Notes: a model not told the origin generated them from the sequence alone. A stretch of DNA of 11,271 bases from Cyanobacteriota bacterium (GCA_027482985.1 JAIXVO010000494.1:1-11271), one strand, 5' to 3'; positions 1 to 8,724 are shown, counted from the first letter of the stretch. A program made the numbers and translations.

Positions 1-1
1 G

Positions 2-58
2 CCATTGCGGTTCAAACTGTTGGCAGAAATCATCGACGTGACAAAACAAGGCTTCTAG
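2..58 (+). CDS. Possible 3' end of a truncated upstream gene
   Basis: Frame 2 from the window edge is open for 18 codons and ends at a TAG at 56-58, giving the tail LRFKLLAEIIDVTKQGF. The mix of hydrophobic and charged residues is protein-like, and a probable terminator hairpin follows 10 bases later, as expected at the end of a gene. The fragment is too short to assign a family. Frame 1 is also open to 63 but gives a less protein-like peptide, so the reading is tentative. The rest of the gene would lie outside the window. Confidence 0.3.
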   Translation, partial: PLRFKLLAEIIDVTKQGF

Positions 59-68
59 ACTAAGCATA

Positions 69-127
69 GGGCGGTTCAGGCTCATAAGTTTTTGTTACTT
101 TCAGCCTATCGGTTCCGCCCTTTTCTT
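69..127 (+). terminator. Probable intrinsic terminator with bipartite stem
   Basis: GGGCGG (69-74) pairs with CCGCCC (115-120). Inside this, AGGCT (78-82) pairs with AGCCT (103-107) across a 20-base loop. The outer stem is followed at once by TTTTCTT on the plus strand. The internal loop is asymmetric (3 versus 7 bases), so the fold is weaker than a classical terminator. The position suits the end of a gene lying left of the window. Confidence 0.45.
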
Positions 128-160
128 ATCCCGAACTCACGTTACAATAGCGATCAAAGC

Positions 161-226
161 CAACCTCGGAGGGTTTAGTAAAATCCAACGTCACTCCCCA
201 CGATCGCGTTACAACCTCCGAGGTTG
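161..226. repeat. 12-bp perfect inverted repeat, CAACCTCGGAGG type
   Basis: CAACCTCGGAGG (161-172) is the exact reverse complement of CCTCCGAGGTTG (215-226), separated by 42 bases. Each arm is also a small palindrome: CAACCT-CCG-AGGTTG at 212-226 is perfect, and the left arm is a one-base-off version. The tract could therefore form one long or two short hairpins. The spacer is gene-free. It resembles interspersed palindromic repeats of cyanobacterial intergenic regions, but no function can be read from it. Confidence 0.6.
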
Positions 227-245
227 CAGCCAAACACGACCGCCC

Positions 246-278
246 AGATCTCCGACTTCTGCGAGAAGTCGGAGATCT
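246..278. repeat. 15-bp perfect hairpin (AGATCTCCGACTTCT type)
   Basis: AGATCTCCGACTTCT (246-260) and its exact reverse complement (264-278) are separated by the 3-base loop GCG. This is a very stable hairpin of a kind I recognise from memory as widespread in cyanobacterial intergenic DNA, where the usual core is close to GACTTCT...AGAAGTC. It begins 27 bases past the stop codon of the minus-strand hydrolase gene, so it could end or protect that mRNA. No U-tract follows on the minus strand, so it is not a textbook terminator. Confidence 0.7.
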
Positions 279-305
279 TTAGCCCCTGATGTCAGTGCCA
301 TTCGT

Positions 306-1211
306 CTATGCGTCTGAACTGCGATCGCAGATGGCCGCAAATTCCAGGATGGCATCTCGGGTTTTCTGGGGTTGTTCCAGGTGGGGGACATGACCGCAGT
401 TGGGAATCCAGACTAGTTGACTATGGGCGATCGCAGTGGCGAATTGGGCCGCATCAGCCGTGCCCAGGATTTGATCCGAGTCGCCCCAGAGAATGAGGGT
501 GGGTAGCGCAAGTTGGGCGATTTTGTCGGACAAAAAGTTGTAGCCGCCGCTTTTGGTGAAGGCGATCAAAGCGTCTTGCCAGCGGGGGTGTTGCAGATGC
601 AGGGCGGCACACAACTCGGCATCCGGGGTGACAAACCGAGCATCCGCGTATGCCTTCAAACTGACACTGCGCCGCACACCGGGTCGCCGCAGAAAGGCCG
701 TCGCCAGATAGCCCAATCCCGGCACCATGAATTTGCTGATATCTGGCCCCTTTGCGAAACCAGCACTGTCGATTAACACTAACTGCCGCACCGCATCGGG
801 ATAGGTGAGGGCCAAATCGATCGCCGCTGCGCCGCCCATTGAGGCTCCAACCAAGATCATCGGTTCGCCGATCAAGGTTTTCCAGGTGGCATAGAGGTGG
901 GTTTTAATCGCCGCCGGGGTGAAGGGGACATCCACGGGGCGATCGGTAAAGCCAAACCCCAATAAATCGACATTCCAGGTTGTGTAATGGTCAGCCAGCA
1001 GGGGTTGGAGCCGCCGAAACTCAAACACGGAACTGTCGAAACCGTGCACGAGCAGTAACGGCGCACCAGTCCCTTGCCGCACGAAAGCAGTGGCGATCGC
1101 GTTCGGACTTAAAGGGGTGGCGATCGCTTGACGCTGGATCTGGTTAGCCAGGGCGATCGAAGTTGGCTCTGTGAGTTGAGCCGCAGCAGGAGGAAGGAGA
1201 ACAGCATTCAT
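306..1211 (-). CDS. Alpha/beta hydrolase
   Basis: Cytosolic alpha/beta-hydrolase fold protein of 301 residues from the ATG at 1211. The oxyanion-hole strand reads LLLVHGFDSS (residues 52-61). The nucleophile elbow VGASMGG puts the catalytic Ser at about 124. The acid lies in WGDSD (242-246), and the catalytic His is about 274 in NCGHVPHLEQP. Together these give a complete Ser-Asp-His triad of the epoxide hydrolase/haloperoxidase-like type; the substrate cannot be predicted. A GTG at 1280 in the same frame would add 23 residues but leave only 14 bases before the divergent gene at 1295. I prefer the ATG because the family's homologous region begins well after it and an 83-bp spacer leaves room for promoters. 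No clear Shine-Dalgarno precedes either start. A strong hairpin lies just past the stop. Confidence 0.85.
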   Translation of the reverse strand: MNAVLLPPAAAQLTEPTSIALANQIQRQAIATPLSPNAIATAFVRQGTGAPLLLVHGFDSSVFEFRRLQPLLADHYTTWNVDLLGFGFTDRPVDVPFTPAAIKTHLYATWKTLIGEPMILVGASMGGAAAIDLALTYPDAVRQLVLIDSAGFAKGPDISKFMVPGLGYLATAFLRRPGVRRSVSLKAYADARFVTPDAELCAALHLQHPRWQDALIAFTKSGGYNFLSDKIAQLALPTLILWGDSDQILGTADAAQFATAIAHSQLVWIPNCGHVPHLEQPQKTRDAILEFAAICDRSSDA

Positions 1212-1294
1212 AATTCTTAGTGTACGGGTTAACAGGTTTACAGAAACGCCTTCCCGTGGCAACGTATACCCTATCGCCACCGTGAGTCTGTCCT

Positions 1295-2068
1295 ATGACG
1301 CCCGAACAAGCCCAAGCGATCGTCGATTTGCGATCGCGCCAAGTTGCGCCCAAACAAATTGCTCGCCAATTGGGATTGCGCCCTGCTGAAGTCACCGCTT
1401 TTCTCAAATCCCAAGCGGAACAAGCCACGAGTGCCCGCCTAGCAGCCGGAGAATTAAATCCCATTTGGCAATGTCTGGTGAACCGCAATTGTTTAGCGGC
1501 CTTAACTGGAACTGCCCAACCGCTGCTGGAAAGTGGGGCAACGGATGATCCAGCAACGACTGCCATCACAGCGCCAGAGACCGACCTGGAGGATGAGAGT
1601 GTGTTTGATGACGGGGCGGGGTTTGCGATCGTGTCCGTGGCGCGACAGGCAGGGTTCAACCGGATTGAACTGGCCACTTATCTGGTGGACATTTGGTGTT
1701 TGGGGGTGAAGGATGCGATGGAAATTCGGATTGTTGACCCTACAACCTATAAGGATTTTGTCACCTTTGCCTATGAAAAATTTCCCGATGGTGCCACCGA
1801 AATTCCGCTGGAGCTGGCGCAGGCGATCGTCTTCGGCGGGGTTGAATATGCGGCCAAACTGGGCTTTCAACCCCATCGAGATTTTGCCAAAACGCGATCG
1901 CACCTGGGCGCTTGGAGTGGGGAACCCGTCCTCAACTTTGGTCGCCAGGGCAAACCCTTTTACACCAGTGGCCCCTACGATGATCCGCTGAAAATCCTCA
2001 AAACTCTCCGAGAAACCGTCGGGGAAGGCAATTTTGATTACCTGATTGGGGATGGGGAACGCTGGTGA
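1295..2068 (+). CDS. Conserved cyanobacterial protein with N-terminal helix-turn-helix
   Basis: A 257-residue soluble protein with no signal peptide or membrane segment. Residues 2-40 look like a small helix-turn-helix, with a predicted turn around KQIARQLGLRPAEV, similar to resolvase-type or sigma-region-4-like modules. Residues 50-70 hold a CLVNRNC cysteine pair. The conserved C-terminal part, about 105-255, starts GFAIVSVARQAGF, continues through LATYLVDIWCLGVKDA, and ends near FDYLIGDGE. I recognise this pattern as a protein common in cyanobacteria and, in part, other bacteria, but I know no established function. The gene is divergent from the hydrolase across 83 bp and convergent with the M48 protease gene. 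A heptamer repeat starts 6 bases after the stop. No good Shine-Dalgarno precedes the ATG. Confidence 0.75.
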   Translation: MTPEQAQAIVDLRSRQVAPKQIARQLGLRPAEVTAFLKSQAEQATSARLAAGELNPIWQCLVNRNCLAALTGTAQPLLESGATDDPATTAITAPETDLEDESVFDDGAGFAIVSVARQAGFNRIELATYLVDIWCLGVKDAMEIRIVDPTTYKDFVTFAYEKFPDGATEIPLELAQAIVFGGVEYAAKLGFQPHRDFAKTRSHLGAWSGEPVLNFGRQGKPFYTSGPYDDPLKILKTLRETVGEGNFDYLIGDGERW

Positions 2069-2074
2069 GGGTAA

Positions 2075-2117
2075 GGCAGAAGGCAGAAGGCAGAGGGCAG
2101 AAGGCAGAAAGGCAGTA
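2075..2117 (+). repeat. Tandem heptamer repeat, GGCAGAA units
   Basis: Five consecutive heptamers are in exact register: GGCAGAA at 2075, 2082, 2096 and 2103, with the variant GGCAGAG at 2089. After one extra base a sixth degenerate unit (GGCAGTA) ends at 2117. It lies between two convergent genes. It belongs to the same G-N-CAG-R-A heptamer family as the tracts at 8711-8724, 8884-8904 and 11244-11271. Short tandem heptamers of this kind are known from filamentous cyanobacterial genomes. Confidence 0.85.
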
Positions 2118-2148
2118 CAGGTGAGAAGTTTTCCCAGGCTGGAGGCGG

Positions 2149-4719
2149 TTATTGGGCGGGAGCGGGTGCCAGGTTGGGATCGACCTGAGTGGGATCGAGT
2201 TGGGTGGGATCGATGCTGTTGGGGTCGATGAAACTGGGATCGGGGGCGGCGGCGAGTAGCAGATGTTCGAGCCAGCCGGGGAGGAGGAAGGCCAGCGCGA
2301 TCGCCCCGACGGCCATGGCCAACAGCCAGAAGCGGTGATAACTGTTGACCGTCCATTTGCGATCGCAGTCGATCCGGATCAGATCCACGATCGGCATTGC
2401 GCCGCGCCGGAACCAGCCTTTGACCCGCACCGTTTGATGCACAAAGCTGTCGGCCTGAGTCATGCCGAACAGGAAATTGCCAATCGGGCCAAAGCGGGAC
2501 GCGTAATAGAGATAAATCATCCCGGTCGGGTCTTGCAACTTCAGGTCGGAGCCGAACCGGTAGCCGGCATCGCCGCGCCCAATCACTTCACCTGCTAACT
2601 TCACGGGCCGACCGCGTAACGGACTGGCATAGGGATCGGACATCAGGGTCAGGACATCGGTGTCAGCTGCGCGGTTATAGTCGGGATACATGATGAAGGT
2701 TTTGAGCAGAGTGCCGATGCCAAAACCCAAGAGCGGCAGGGTGATTAAGGGCTGCCACTGGCGCAGGGTGAAGAAAATGCCCAGACCGATGAGAAAGCCA
2801 ATCCCAGCGCCTAACCAATCTGCCCAGAACACCAGGATATCGAGGGCAAAATCCCCATAGAGGCGACGTTTGTTCAGCGATCGCCCTTCCCGGATCACTT
2901 TCGCCATTTCAAACTCAGCGGGCACTCCCAATTGTTCAGCGTAGGTGCTGAGGGCGCGGACTCGTTTACCTGTCAGCGGATGGGTAGAATTCAACTCCAT
3001 CCACCAGGCCCAGGGATTGAATAAATCCCAGAGAAACACCCGTCCAACTTTGATTGGGTCGGAGGCGACGCGATAGGCGGTGCCCGTGAAACCTGCCACT
3101 TTGGAGTCGGAAATGCCCATCGTGCGGGTACTTTGCAACAGTTTGCTGGGTTGTTGTGGATTGCGTTCGCCCACTTCCAGCACGCCATAAGCAATTTTCA
3201 CCAGGGCGCGAGATAACCCATTGGGATTGCCTGTCACTTCGGCGGCAAAGTGGTCGGCGTAATATTCGCGGGTGCGAGACAAATATTGCACTAAGTAAAT
3301 GCCAATGATGTAAACCACATAGGCGGATAATGCGGCGAATTTGGCGGCTTGGCGGGCTTTTTCACCGATTTCGTTATCGCCCAGGTTGAGGGCCAGGTCT
3401 TCGATGTAGCTGTAAATCAGATAAGCAATTTGCAGCAGCGTCGAGGCCAGGGTCATGACGGCAAAATCCCAATGAACGATGTGCCCCATTTCGTGGGCAT
3501 ACACGGTGGCAATTTCATCGTCGTCCAGATATTTGAAGAGGCCGCGACTGACCACCAGCCGCGCATTGGAGGGCAGCGAACCGTAGGTAAAAGCGGTAGG
3601 ATTATCGTCTTCAATAATGCCCAGGCGGGGTTCGGGTAAGTTCTTTTTCTGGCAAATTTCGCGCAAGATGCGGCCAGTTTCGGGACTGAGGCGATCGATT
3701 TCGGAAAGGGCTGTCCAGCGGGTACTGCCAAACTGACCGAGCATCCAGTCCATCAGGTAGGGTGCCAGGAAGAAGACGAGTAGGTTCCAGATCAGGGTGA
3801 TAGTGACCGCGATCGCCAATCCGAGAGTCGGGTTACGACTGCCAGAGATCAGTAACAAACTGAGGCACAGCGCCATCACCATGCCAAACAGTAACGATAA
3901 GGTCACGCCAGATGCCATTGCCAAGTTGGCGGCCACGCCCTTCATGCCCAAGCGCACCCATTTTTGCGGCGATCGCCCTGCTTTCGGAATGGTGTCGGTC
4001 TCGGTTGCGGGTGGGTTGCCAGGAGCCCGATTTGTCCCGCGCCGCGCCACTCGTCCGCTGGTCATGGGTGGTTGGGGGACGGCTTCAGTGGCAGTCGTCG
4101 TCGCCGGACTCGATTCACTGCCAGCATCCGGCGCTAAGGTCTGAATAAATTGTTTCGCCCAGGTTTGGACGTAGTCCTTCTCATGGTTGAGTAACTGCTG
4201 ACAGAGCGCGATCGCCGCCTGGGTCTGGTCATTCCCCTTGTATGCCTTCACCAACCACATTTGCGCCTGGGCATAGTCTTTGTCATTGGGGTCGGTGCCC
4301 TGACAGTACTGTTCCAGCGCGGCAACGGCATCTTGAAATCGCCGCATTTTTAACGCTTTGTTACCCGCTTCTAGGAGGGCGGTCGAGTCCGCTGCCGTCA
4401 GGGTCGGAGTCGCTGGAGTTGGGGTTGAGTCAACAGGTGTAGCAACTTCGGGCGATCGTAGTTTGGGTAAGGTGCGCTGTGCCCAGGCTTGCACTTGCGG
4501 ATCGGGAATGGTCGCCATTGCTTGACAAAGGGCGATCGCGGCTGGCGATTGACCGTTTTCCTGATAGGCTCGTACCAGCCACATTTGCGCTTGCACCGCC
4601 AATTTAGAACTGGGTGCAACTTGGGTACAGACTGTCTCAAAGGCTTGAACGGCATCGGCAAAGCGTCCTTGATTCAGCGCTTCAACGCCAGCCTGCATGG
4701 GGTTGGGATGGGAAGTCAT
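2149..4719 (-). CDS. Membrane M48-family zinc metalloprotease with TPR repeats
   Basis: Predicted integral-membrane zinc endopeptidase of the HtpX/Ste24 (M48) family, 856 residues, far longer than HtpX (about 290). Two similar TPR-like blocks lie at about residues 10-85 and 115-195, each with AQMWLV and AIALCQ motifs, implying a duplicated protein-interaction module. A Ser/Thr/Pro-rich linker follows. Two adjacent membrane segments (about 260-325) precede the catalytic domain. The zinc site is HEMGH at 409-413, with the third ligand probably Glu485 in REYYADHF. The family's HP-x-x-x-KR motif (STHPLTGKRVRAL) is present. More membrane segments (about 623-677) and an OB-fold-like region (about 695-790) follow, then a last membrane segment (about 795-823) and a tail with DP-rich repeats (IDPTQLDPTQVDP). 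The ATG at 4719 has no obvious Shine-Dalgarno. It lies 148 bp downstream of hetR on the same strand, so cotranscription is possible. Substrates are unknown. Confidence 0.85.
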   Translation of the reverse strand: MTSHPNPMQAGVEALNQGRFADAVQAFETVCTQVAPSSKLAVQAQMWLVRAYQENGQSPAAIALCQAMATIPDPQVQAWAQRTLPKLRSPEVATPVDSTPTPATPTLTAADSTALLEAGNKALKMRRFQDAVAALEQYCQGTDPNDKDYAQAQMWLVKAYKGNDQTQAAIALCQQLLNHEKDYVQTWAKQFIQTLAPDAGSESSPATTTATEAVPQPPMTSGRVARRGTNRAPGNPPATETDTIPKAGRSPQKWVRLGMKGVAANLAMASGVTLSLLFGMVMALCLSLLLISGSRNPTLGLAIAVTITLIWNLLVFFLAPYLMDWMLGQFGSTRWTALSEIDRLSPETGRILREICQKKNLPEPRLGIIEDDNPTAFTYGSLPSNARLVVSRGLFKYLDDDEIATVYAHEMGHIVHWDFAVMTLASTLLQIAYLIYSYIEDLALNLGDNEIGEKARQAAKFAALSAYVVYIIGIYLVQYLSRTREYYADHFAAEVTGNPNGLSRALVKIAYGVLEVGERNPQQPSKLLQSTRTMGISDSKVAGFTGTAYRVASDPIKVGRVFLWDLFNPWAWWMELNSTHPLTGKRVRALSTYAEQLGVPAEFEMAKVIREGRSLNKRRLYGDFALDILVFWADWLGAGIGFLIGLGIFFTLRQWQPLITLPLLGFGIGTLLKTFIMYPDYNRAADTDVLTLMSDPYASPLRGRPVKLAGEVIGRGDAGYRFGSDLKLQDPTGMIYLYYASRFGPIGNFLFGMTQADSFVHQTVRVKGWFRRGAMPIVDLIRIDCDRKWTVNSYHRFWLLAMAVGAIALAFLLPGWLEHLLLAAAPDPSFIDPNSIDPTQLDPTQVDPNLAPAPAQ

Positions 4720-4867
4720 AAACGGTTTCAGGGGAATGATCAGCGAGCCATTGCCGCTTCAGTCGTGACGGCATGACCCGTCCACTGAGCAATGACTTTC
4801 GTTAGCGTGCCCCCGTAAGGAGGCTTACTGATTCATTCAGTTAAATCTTCACCATTCCGGAGGAAGT
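4720..4867 (-). other. Spacer between hetR and the M48 protease gene
   Basis: This 148-bp gap contains one small perfect hairpin, GTAAG-GAGG-CTTAC (4815-4828). It has no U-tract on the minus strand, so it is at best a weak terminator or processing site. I see no convincing promoter for the protease gene and no small ORF. The absence of a clear terminator leaves hetR-protease cotranscription possible. Confidence 0.4.
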
Positions 4868-6001
<1,134 letters not shown>

Positions 6002-6199
6002 TTAGGCAATGGGAGCATCCACAAAAGTCACCCATTCAATCCGACCACTGCCCCGGTGTTTGGGTTGGCCGCGTTTCTGCACCAAGTGCGTTTGACCAGT
6101 GGTGGAATTAAAGGAAGTTTGAGCCGCCGAGTTAACGGGTAAGGTGACCACACCCGTGAGAAACAAGCTGGTCAAGCAGAGGGAGGTGAACAAGTGCAT
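6002..6199 (-). CDS. patX: PatX-like secreted precursor with HRGSGR inhibitor motif
   Basis: A 65-residue protein. Residues 1-25 form an export signal: a short N-terminus, then hydrophobic LCLTSLFLTGVVTL, then a small-residue cleavage zone VNSAAQ. The mature part is short and hydrophilic and carries HRGSGR at residues 48-53 (codons 6058 to 6041), 12 residues from the C-terminus. RGSGR is the pentapeptide shared by PatS, PatX and HetN that binds HetR and blocks its DNA binding. PatX proteins are known as small exported RG[ST]GR proteins that co-occur with hetR in filamentous cyanobacteria and are often encoded next to it. Here the gene precedes hetR by 231 bp on the same strand. The ATG at 6199 has GGAAG (6211 to 6207) at 7-base spacing. 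That site is partly inside an 11-bp RNA helix, which suggests translational control. The 12 residues after the motif are unusually many, as far as I recall. The call rests on motif, signal peptide, size and neighbour. Confidence 0.85.
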   Translation of the reverse strand: MHLFTSLCLTSLFLTGVVTLPVNSAAQTSFNSTTGQTHLVQKRGQPKHRGSGRIEWVTFVDAPIA

Positions 6200-6208
6200 A
6201 AAGAGGCT

Positions 6209-6240
6209 TCCATATCAAGGGTTCTGTTTCTTGATACGGA
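6209..6240 (-). promoter_or_regulatory. Inverted repeat / RNA hairpin over the patX ribosome-binding site
   Basis: TCCATATCAAG (6209-6219) and CTTGATACGGA (6230-6240) are inverted repeats matching at 10 of 11 positions with a 10-base spacer. In minus-strand RNA the single mismatch becomes a G-U wobble, so the helix is an uninterrupted 11 bp. Its 3' arm contains GGA of the patX Shine-Dalgarno GGAAG (6211 to 6207) and ends 9 bases before the start codon. It could limit ribosome access, or as DNA be an operator for a dimeric regulator. Confidence 0.5.
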
Positions 6241-6316
6241 CTTGCAAAACCCTCATCAGGATGATTTAGGCCCGTGCGATCGCCCCCAACTGCCCCAACC
6301 CCAATCAAATCCCATG

Positions 6317-6338
6317 AAAAAAGGGGCACAACTGCCCC
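6317..6338 (-). terminator. Intrinsic terminator of ndhH
   Basis: Read on the minus strand, GGGGCA (6338 to 6333) and TGCCCC (6328 to 6323) form a perfect 6-bp GC-rich stem closing a GTTG loop, followed immediately by six T residues (6322 to 6317). It lies 34 bases past the ndhH stop, and patX starts a further 117 bases downstream. It should separate ndhH transcription from patX-hetR, implying that patX has its own promoter between 6200 and 6316. Confidence 0.85.
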
Positions 6339-6372
6339 CAGAAAAATGAAGAAATATGAATGGAGAAACCGA

Positions 6373-7557
6373 TTAGCGATCGACAGATCCCATAATCACG
6401 TCGATGCTGCCCAGGATGGCGACCACATCGGCAACCTTCATGCCCTTCAGCAAGTGGGGCAGAATTTGCAGGTTGTTGAAGTCAGCGGGACGAATCTTGA
6501 AGCGCCATGGGAAGACAGTATCATTCCCCATGATGAAGATCCCCAGTTCGCCTTTACCGCTTTCTAACCGGACATAGTGTTCCCCAGCAGGAATCTTCCA
6601 GGTGGGAGCCAGTTTCTTGCCAATGAATTGATAGTCAAATTCATTCCATTCTGATTTCGGCCCTGCTGCCATCCGCTTGGCTTCCAGGTTTTCGTAAGGA
6701 CCACCCGGTAAGCCTTGGCAAGCCTGCCGAATAATCTTGACGGATTCCCGCATTTCGCGCATCCGCACCACATACCGCGCAAACGCATCACCTTCCGTCG
6801 CCCACTGCACTTCCCAATCAAAATCGTCGTAGCATTCGTAATGATCGACTTTGCGCAAGTCCCACTGCACGCCAGAAGCCCGCAGCATCGGCCCCGACAA
6901 GCCCCAGTTAATGGCTTCTTCCCGGCTAATCGTGCCAATCCCTTCAACCCGACGGCGGAAAATGGGGTTATCCGTGACCAGCTTTTCGTACTCGTCGATT
7001 TTGGGGATGAAGTAGTCGCAGAAGTCCAGACACTTATCCACCCAACCATAAGGCAAATCCGCTGCCACGCCGCCAATCCGCCAGTAGTTGTTGTTCACCA
7101 TGCGGTAGCCCGTTGCGGCTTCCCACAGGTCATAAATCAATTCCCGTTCCCGGAATTGGTAGAAGAACGGCGTTTGGGCACCCACGTCTGCCAGGAACGG
7201 GCCAAACCACAGCAGGTGATTGGCGATCCGGTTCAACTCCAGCATGATCACCCGAATATAGCTGGCGCGTTTGGGGACGGGAATCCCGGCTAATTTTTCA
7301 GGCGCATTGACGGTAATCGCTTCGTTAAACATCCCCGCCGCGTAGTCCCACCGGCTGACATAGGGGACGTACATGACATTGGTGCGGCTCTCGGCAATTT
7401 TCTCCATGCCCCGATGAAGGTAGCCAATGACGGGCTCACAGTCAACGACGTTTTCTCCATCCAGGGTGACGATTAACCTCAAGACCCCGTGCATCGAGGG
7501 GTGATGGGGACCCATGTTGAGCACCATGGGTTCGGTTTTGGTTTCAATCATTGCCAT
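6373..7557 (-). CDS. ndhH: NAD(P)H-quinone oxidoreductase subunit H (NDH-1)
   Basis: A 394-residue subunit of the thylakoid NDH-1 complex, homologous to the 49-kDa/NuoD subunit. It forms part of the hydrophilic connecting arm near the quinone site and supports respiration and cyclic electron flow around photosystem I. The N-terminus [17 protein letters not shown] is typical of cyanobacterial and chloroplast NdhH. The family signature [13 protein letters not shown] follows, then [16 protein letters not shown]. The C-terminal [17 protein letters not shown] and the ending [18 protein letters not shown] are also canonical. The ATG at 7557 is chosen over a TTG two codons earlier (7563) because it gives the standard length; AAGGGA lies about 11 bases before it. 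The gene appears monocistronic: it ends at a strong terminator and is divergent from rsmH. Confidence 0.97.
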   Translation of the reverse strand: MAMIETKTEPMVLNMGPHHPSMHGVLRLIVTLDGENVVDCEPVIGYLHRGMEKIAESRTNVMYVPYVSRWDYAAGMFNEAITVNAPEKLAGIPVPKRASYIRVIMLELNRIANHLLWFGPFLADVGAQTPFFYQFRERELIYDLWEAATGYRMVNNNYWRIGGVAADLPYGWVDKCLDFCDYFIPKIDEYEKLVTDNPIFRRRVEGIGTISREEAINWGLSGPMLRASGVQWDLRKVDHYECYDDFDWEVQWATEGDAFARYVVRMREMRESVKIIRQACQGLPGGPYENLEAKRMAAGPKSEWNEFDYQFIGKKLAPTWKIPAGEHYVRLESGKGELGIFIMGNDTVFPWRFKIRPADFNNLQILPHLLKGMKVADVVAILGSIDVIMGSVDR

Positions 7558-7679
7558 AGACAATCGGTTCCCTTGAGATCGGTAGGCTGGATCGGGTTGG
7601 TGTGGCAGCGAATGGATGACTGGATTCGACCATTGAACGCCGAACTCAAGTATTCTACTGGCTGCTTTACACTCCTTTA

Positions 7680-7707
7680 ATTATAAGGATCGTTTGGCGT
7701 AAGAAAA
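7680..7707 (-). promoter_or_regulatory. Candidate ndhH promoter
   Basis: A perfect -10 hexamer TATAAT is present on the minus strand (7685 to 7680), 122 bases before the ndhH ATG. Sixteen bases upstream is TTTTCT (7707 to 7702), a poor -35. The -10 match is exact in an otherwise GC-rich spacer, but the weak -35 keeps confidence moderate. On the plus strand the same spacer offers TACGAT (7727-7732) as a possible rsmH -10, also without a -35. Confidence 0.35.
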
Positions 7708-7784
7708 GGTGGTTGGGGGATGTGGTTACGATAGGGGCTGAAAAGCGCAATCATAAGAAAGGCTCAATAGATTGAGAAACGGCT

Positions 7785-8687
7785 TTGGAACCTGAATTTA
7801 TCGACCCAGAGAACGCGATCGCGTTTGCCCATATTCCCGTCCTGCCGGAAGCGGTCGTCGAGGGGTTAGCGATTCGTCCCGGTGGGCATTACCTGGATGC
7901 GACGGTGGGCGGCGGGGGGCACAGTGGGTTAATTCTGGCGGCGGCTCCAGATGTGCGCGTGACGGCGCTGGATCAAGACCAGCAGGCGATCGCGGCGGCA
8001 CAAGCAGCGCTGGCGGAATATGGCGATCGCGTCCAGTTCCGGCACACTAACTTTGCCCAATTTGATCCAGGAGATCTGCAGTTTGACGGCATTCTGGCGG
8101 ATTTAGGCGTGAGTTCGGCACAATTTGACCAGGGCGATCGGGGCTTTAGTTTTCGCCACGCAGCGCCGTTAGATATGCGCATGAATCAGCAACAGGAACT
8201 CTCTGCCGCTGACATTGTGAACGACTGGGAAGAAGTCAAGCTAGCGAATTTGATTTACACCTACGGCGAAGAACGACTTTCCCGTCAAATTGCCCGCCGC
8301 ATTGTCGAAAAACGCCCCCTCACCACGACGACGGAACTCGCAGACACCATTTTCTACGCCGTCCCCAAGTCTTACCGCTACGGTCGCATTCACCCCGCCA
8401 CCCGTACCTTCCAGGCATTACGGATTGCCGTCAACCGCGAATTAGAAGTCCTGGAAACCTTCCTGCAACTCGCCCCCCAATGGCTCACCCCCGGCGGTCG
8501 CCTCGCCGTGATCAGTTTTCACAGTCTGGAAGACCGCATCGTCAAACATCGGTTGAAAGAGTCCGAAACCCTCAAGGTGATCACCAAAAAACCGATCACC
8601 GCGACAGAGGCCGAGATTCAGGCCAATATTCGATCGCGATCGGCAAAATTGCGGGTAGCGGAAAGGGAGGAAGGGGAAGGGAGGTGA
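7785..8687 (+). CDS. rsmH: 16S rRNA (cytosine-1402-N4)-methyltransferase RsmH
   Basis: A 300-residue S-adenosylmethionine-dependent enzyme of the RsmH (MraW) family, which N4-methylates C1402 of 16S rRNA in the ribosomal decoding centre. [13 protein letters not shown] (16-28) is followed by the SAM-binding loop [10 protein letters not shown] (38-47). [13 protein letters not shown] (103-115) and the DMRMN segment come next. The signatures [12 protein letters not shown] (203-213) and ISFHSLEDR (243-251) are intact, as is the C-terminal RSRSAKLR (283-290). The proposed start is a TTG at 7785; no in-frame ATG lies before the conserved core, and the Shine-Dalgarno is weak. The last eight residues (AEREEGEGR region) come from GA-rich repeat DNA that runs through the stop codon. 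No division-cluster (mra) partner is adjacent in this window. Confidence 0.95.
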   Translation: MEPEFIDPENAIAFAHIPVLPEAVVEGLAIRPGGHYLDATVGGGGHSGLILAAAPDVRVTALDQDQQAIAAAQAALAEYGDRVQFRHTNFAQFDPGDLQFDGILADLGVSSAQFDQGDRGFSFRHAAPLDMRMNQQQELSAADIVNDWEEVKLANLIYTYGEERLSRQIARRIVEKRPLTTTTELADTIFYAVPKSYRYGRIHPATRTFQALRIAVNRELEVLETFLQLAPQWLTPGGRLAVISFHSLEDRIVKHRLKESETLKVITKKPITATEAEIQANIRSRSAKLRVAEREEGEGR

Positions 8688-8724
8688 GGGAGGTGAGGGA
8701 GGGTAAGGGAGTCAGGAGTCAGAA
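8664..8724 (+). repeat. GA-rich tract plus GTCAGGA heptamers at the rsmH 3' end
   Basis: A purine tract with near-repeats of GGTGAGGGA begins inside the last codons of rsmH, runs through its TGA (8685-8687) and ends in two heptamers, GTCAGGA (8711-8717) and GTCAGAA (8718-8724). The layout, a GA tract followed by heptamers, is the same as at 11184-11271 and, in reverse orientation, at 8884-8959. Confidence 0.75.

Noticed and set aside
2075..2117. Possible CRISPR array
   Set aside because: Units are contiguous 7-mers without spacers, and no cas gene is present.
1502..2356. 284-codon open frame on the minus strand
   Set aside because: It overlaps most of the 257-residue gene and the end of the M48 gene, and part of its product (LPSALCLLPSALPS) is just the translated heptamer repeat.
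6132..6329. 65-codon minus-strand frame overlapping patX
   Set aside because: Its start lies in the ndhH terminator hairpin, it has no ribosome site, and it overlaps the better supported patX frame.
6715..7293. 192-codon plus-strand frame inside ndhH
   Set aside because: It is antisense to a fully conserved ndhH and its product has no recognisable family features.
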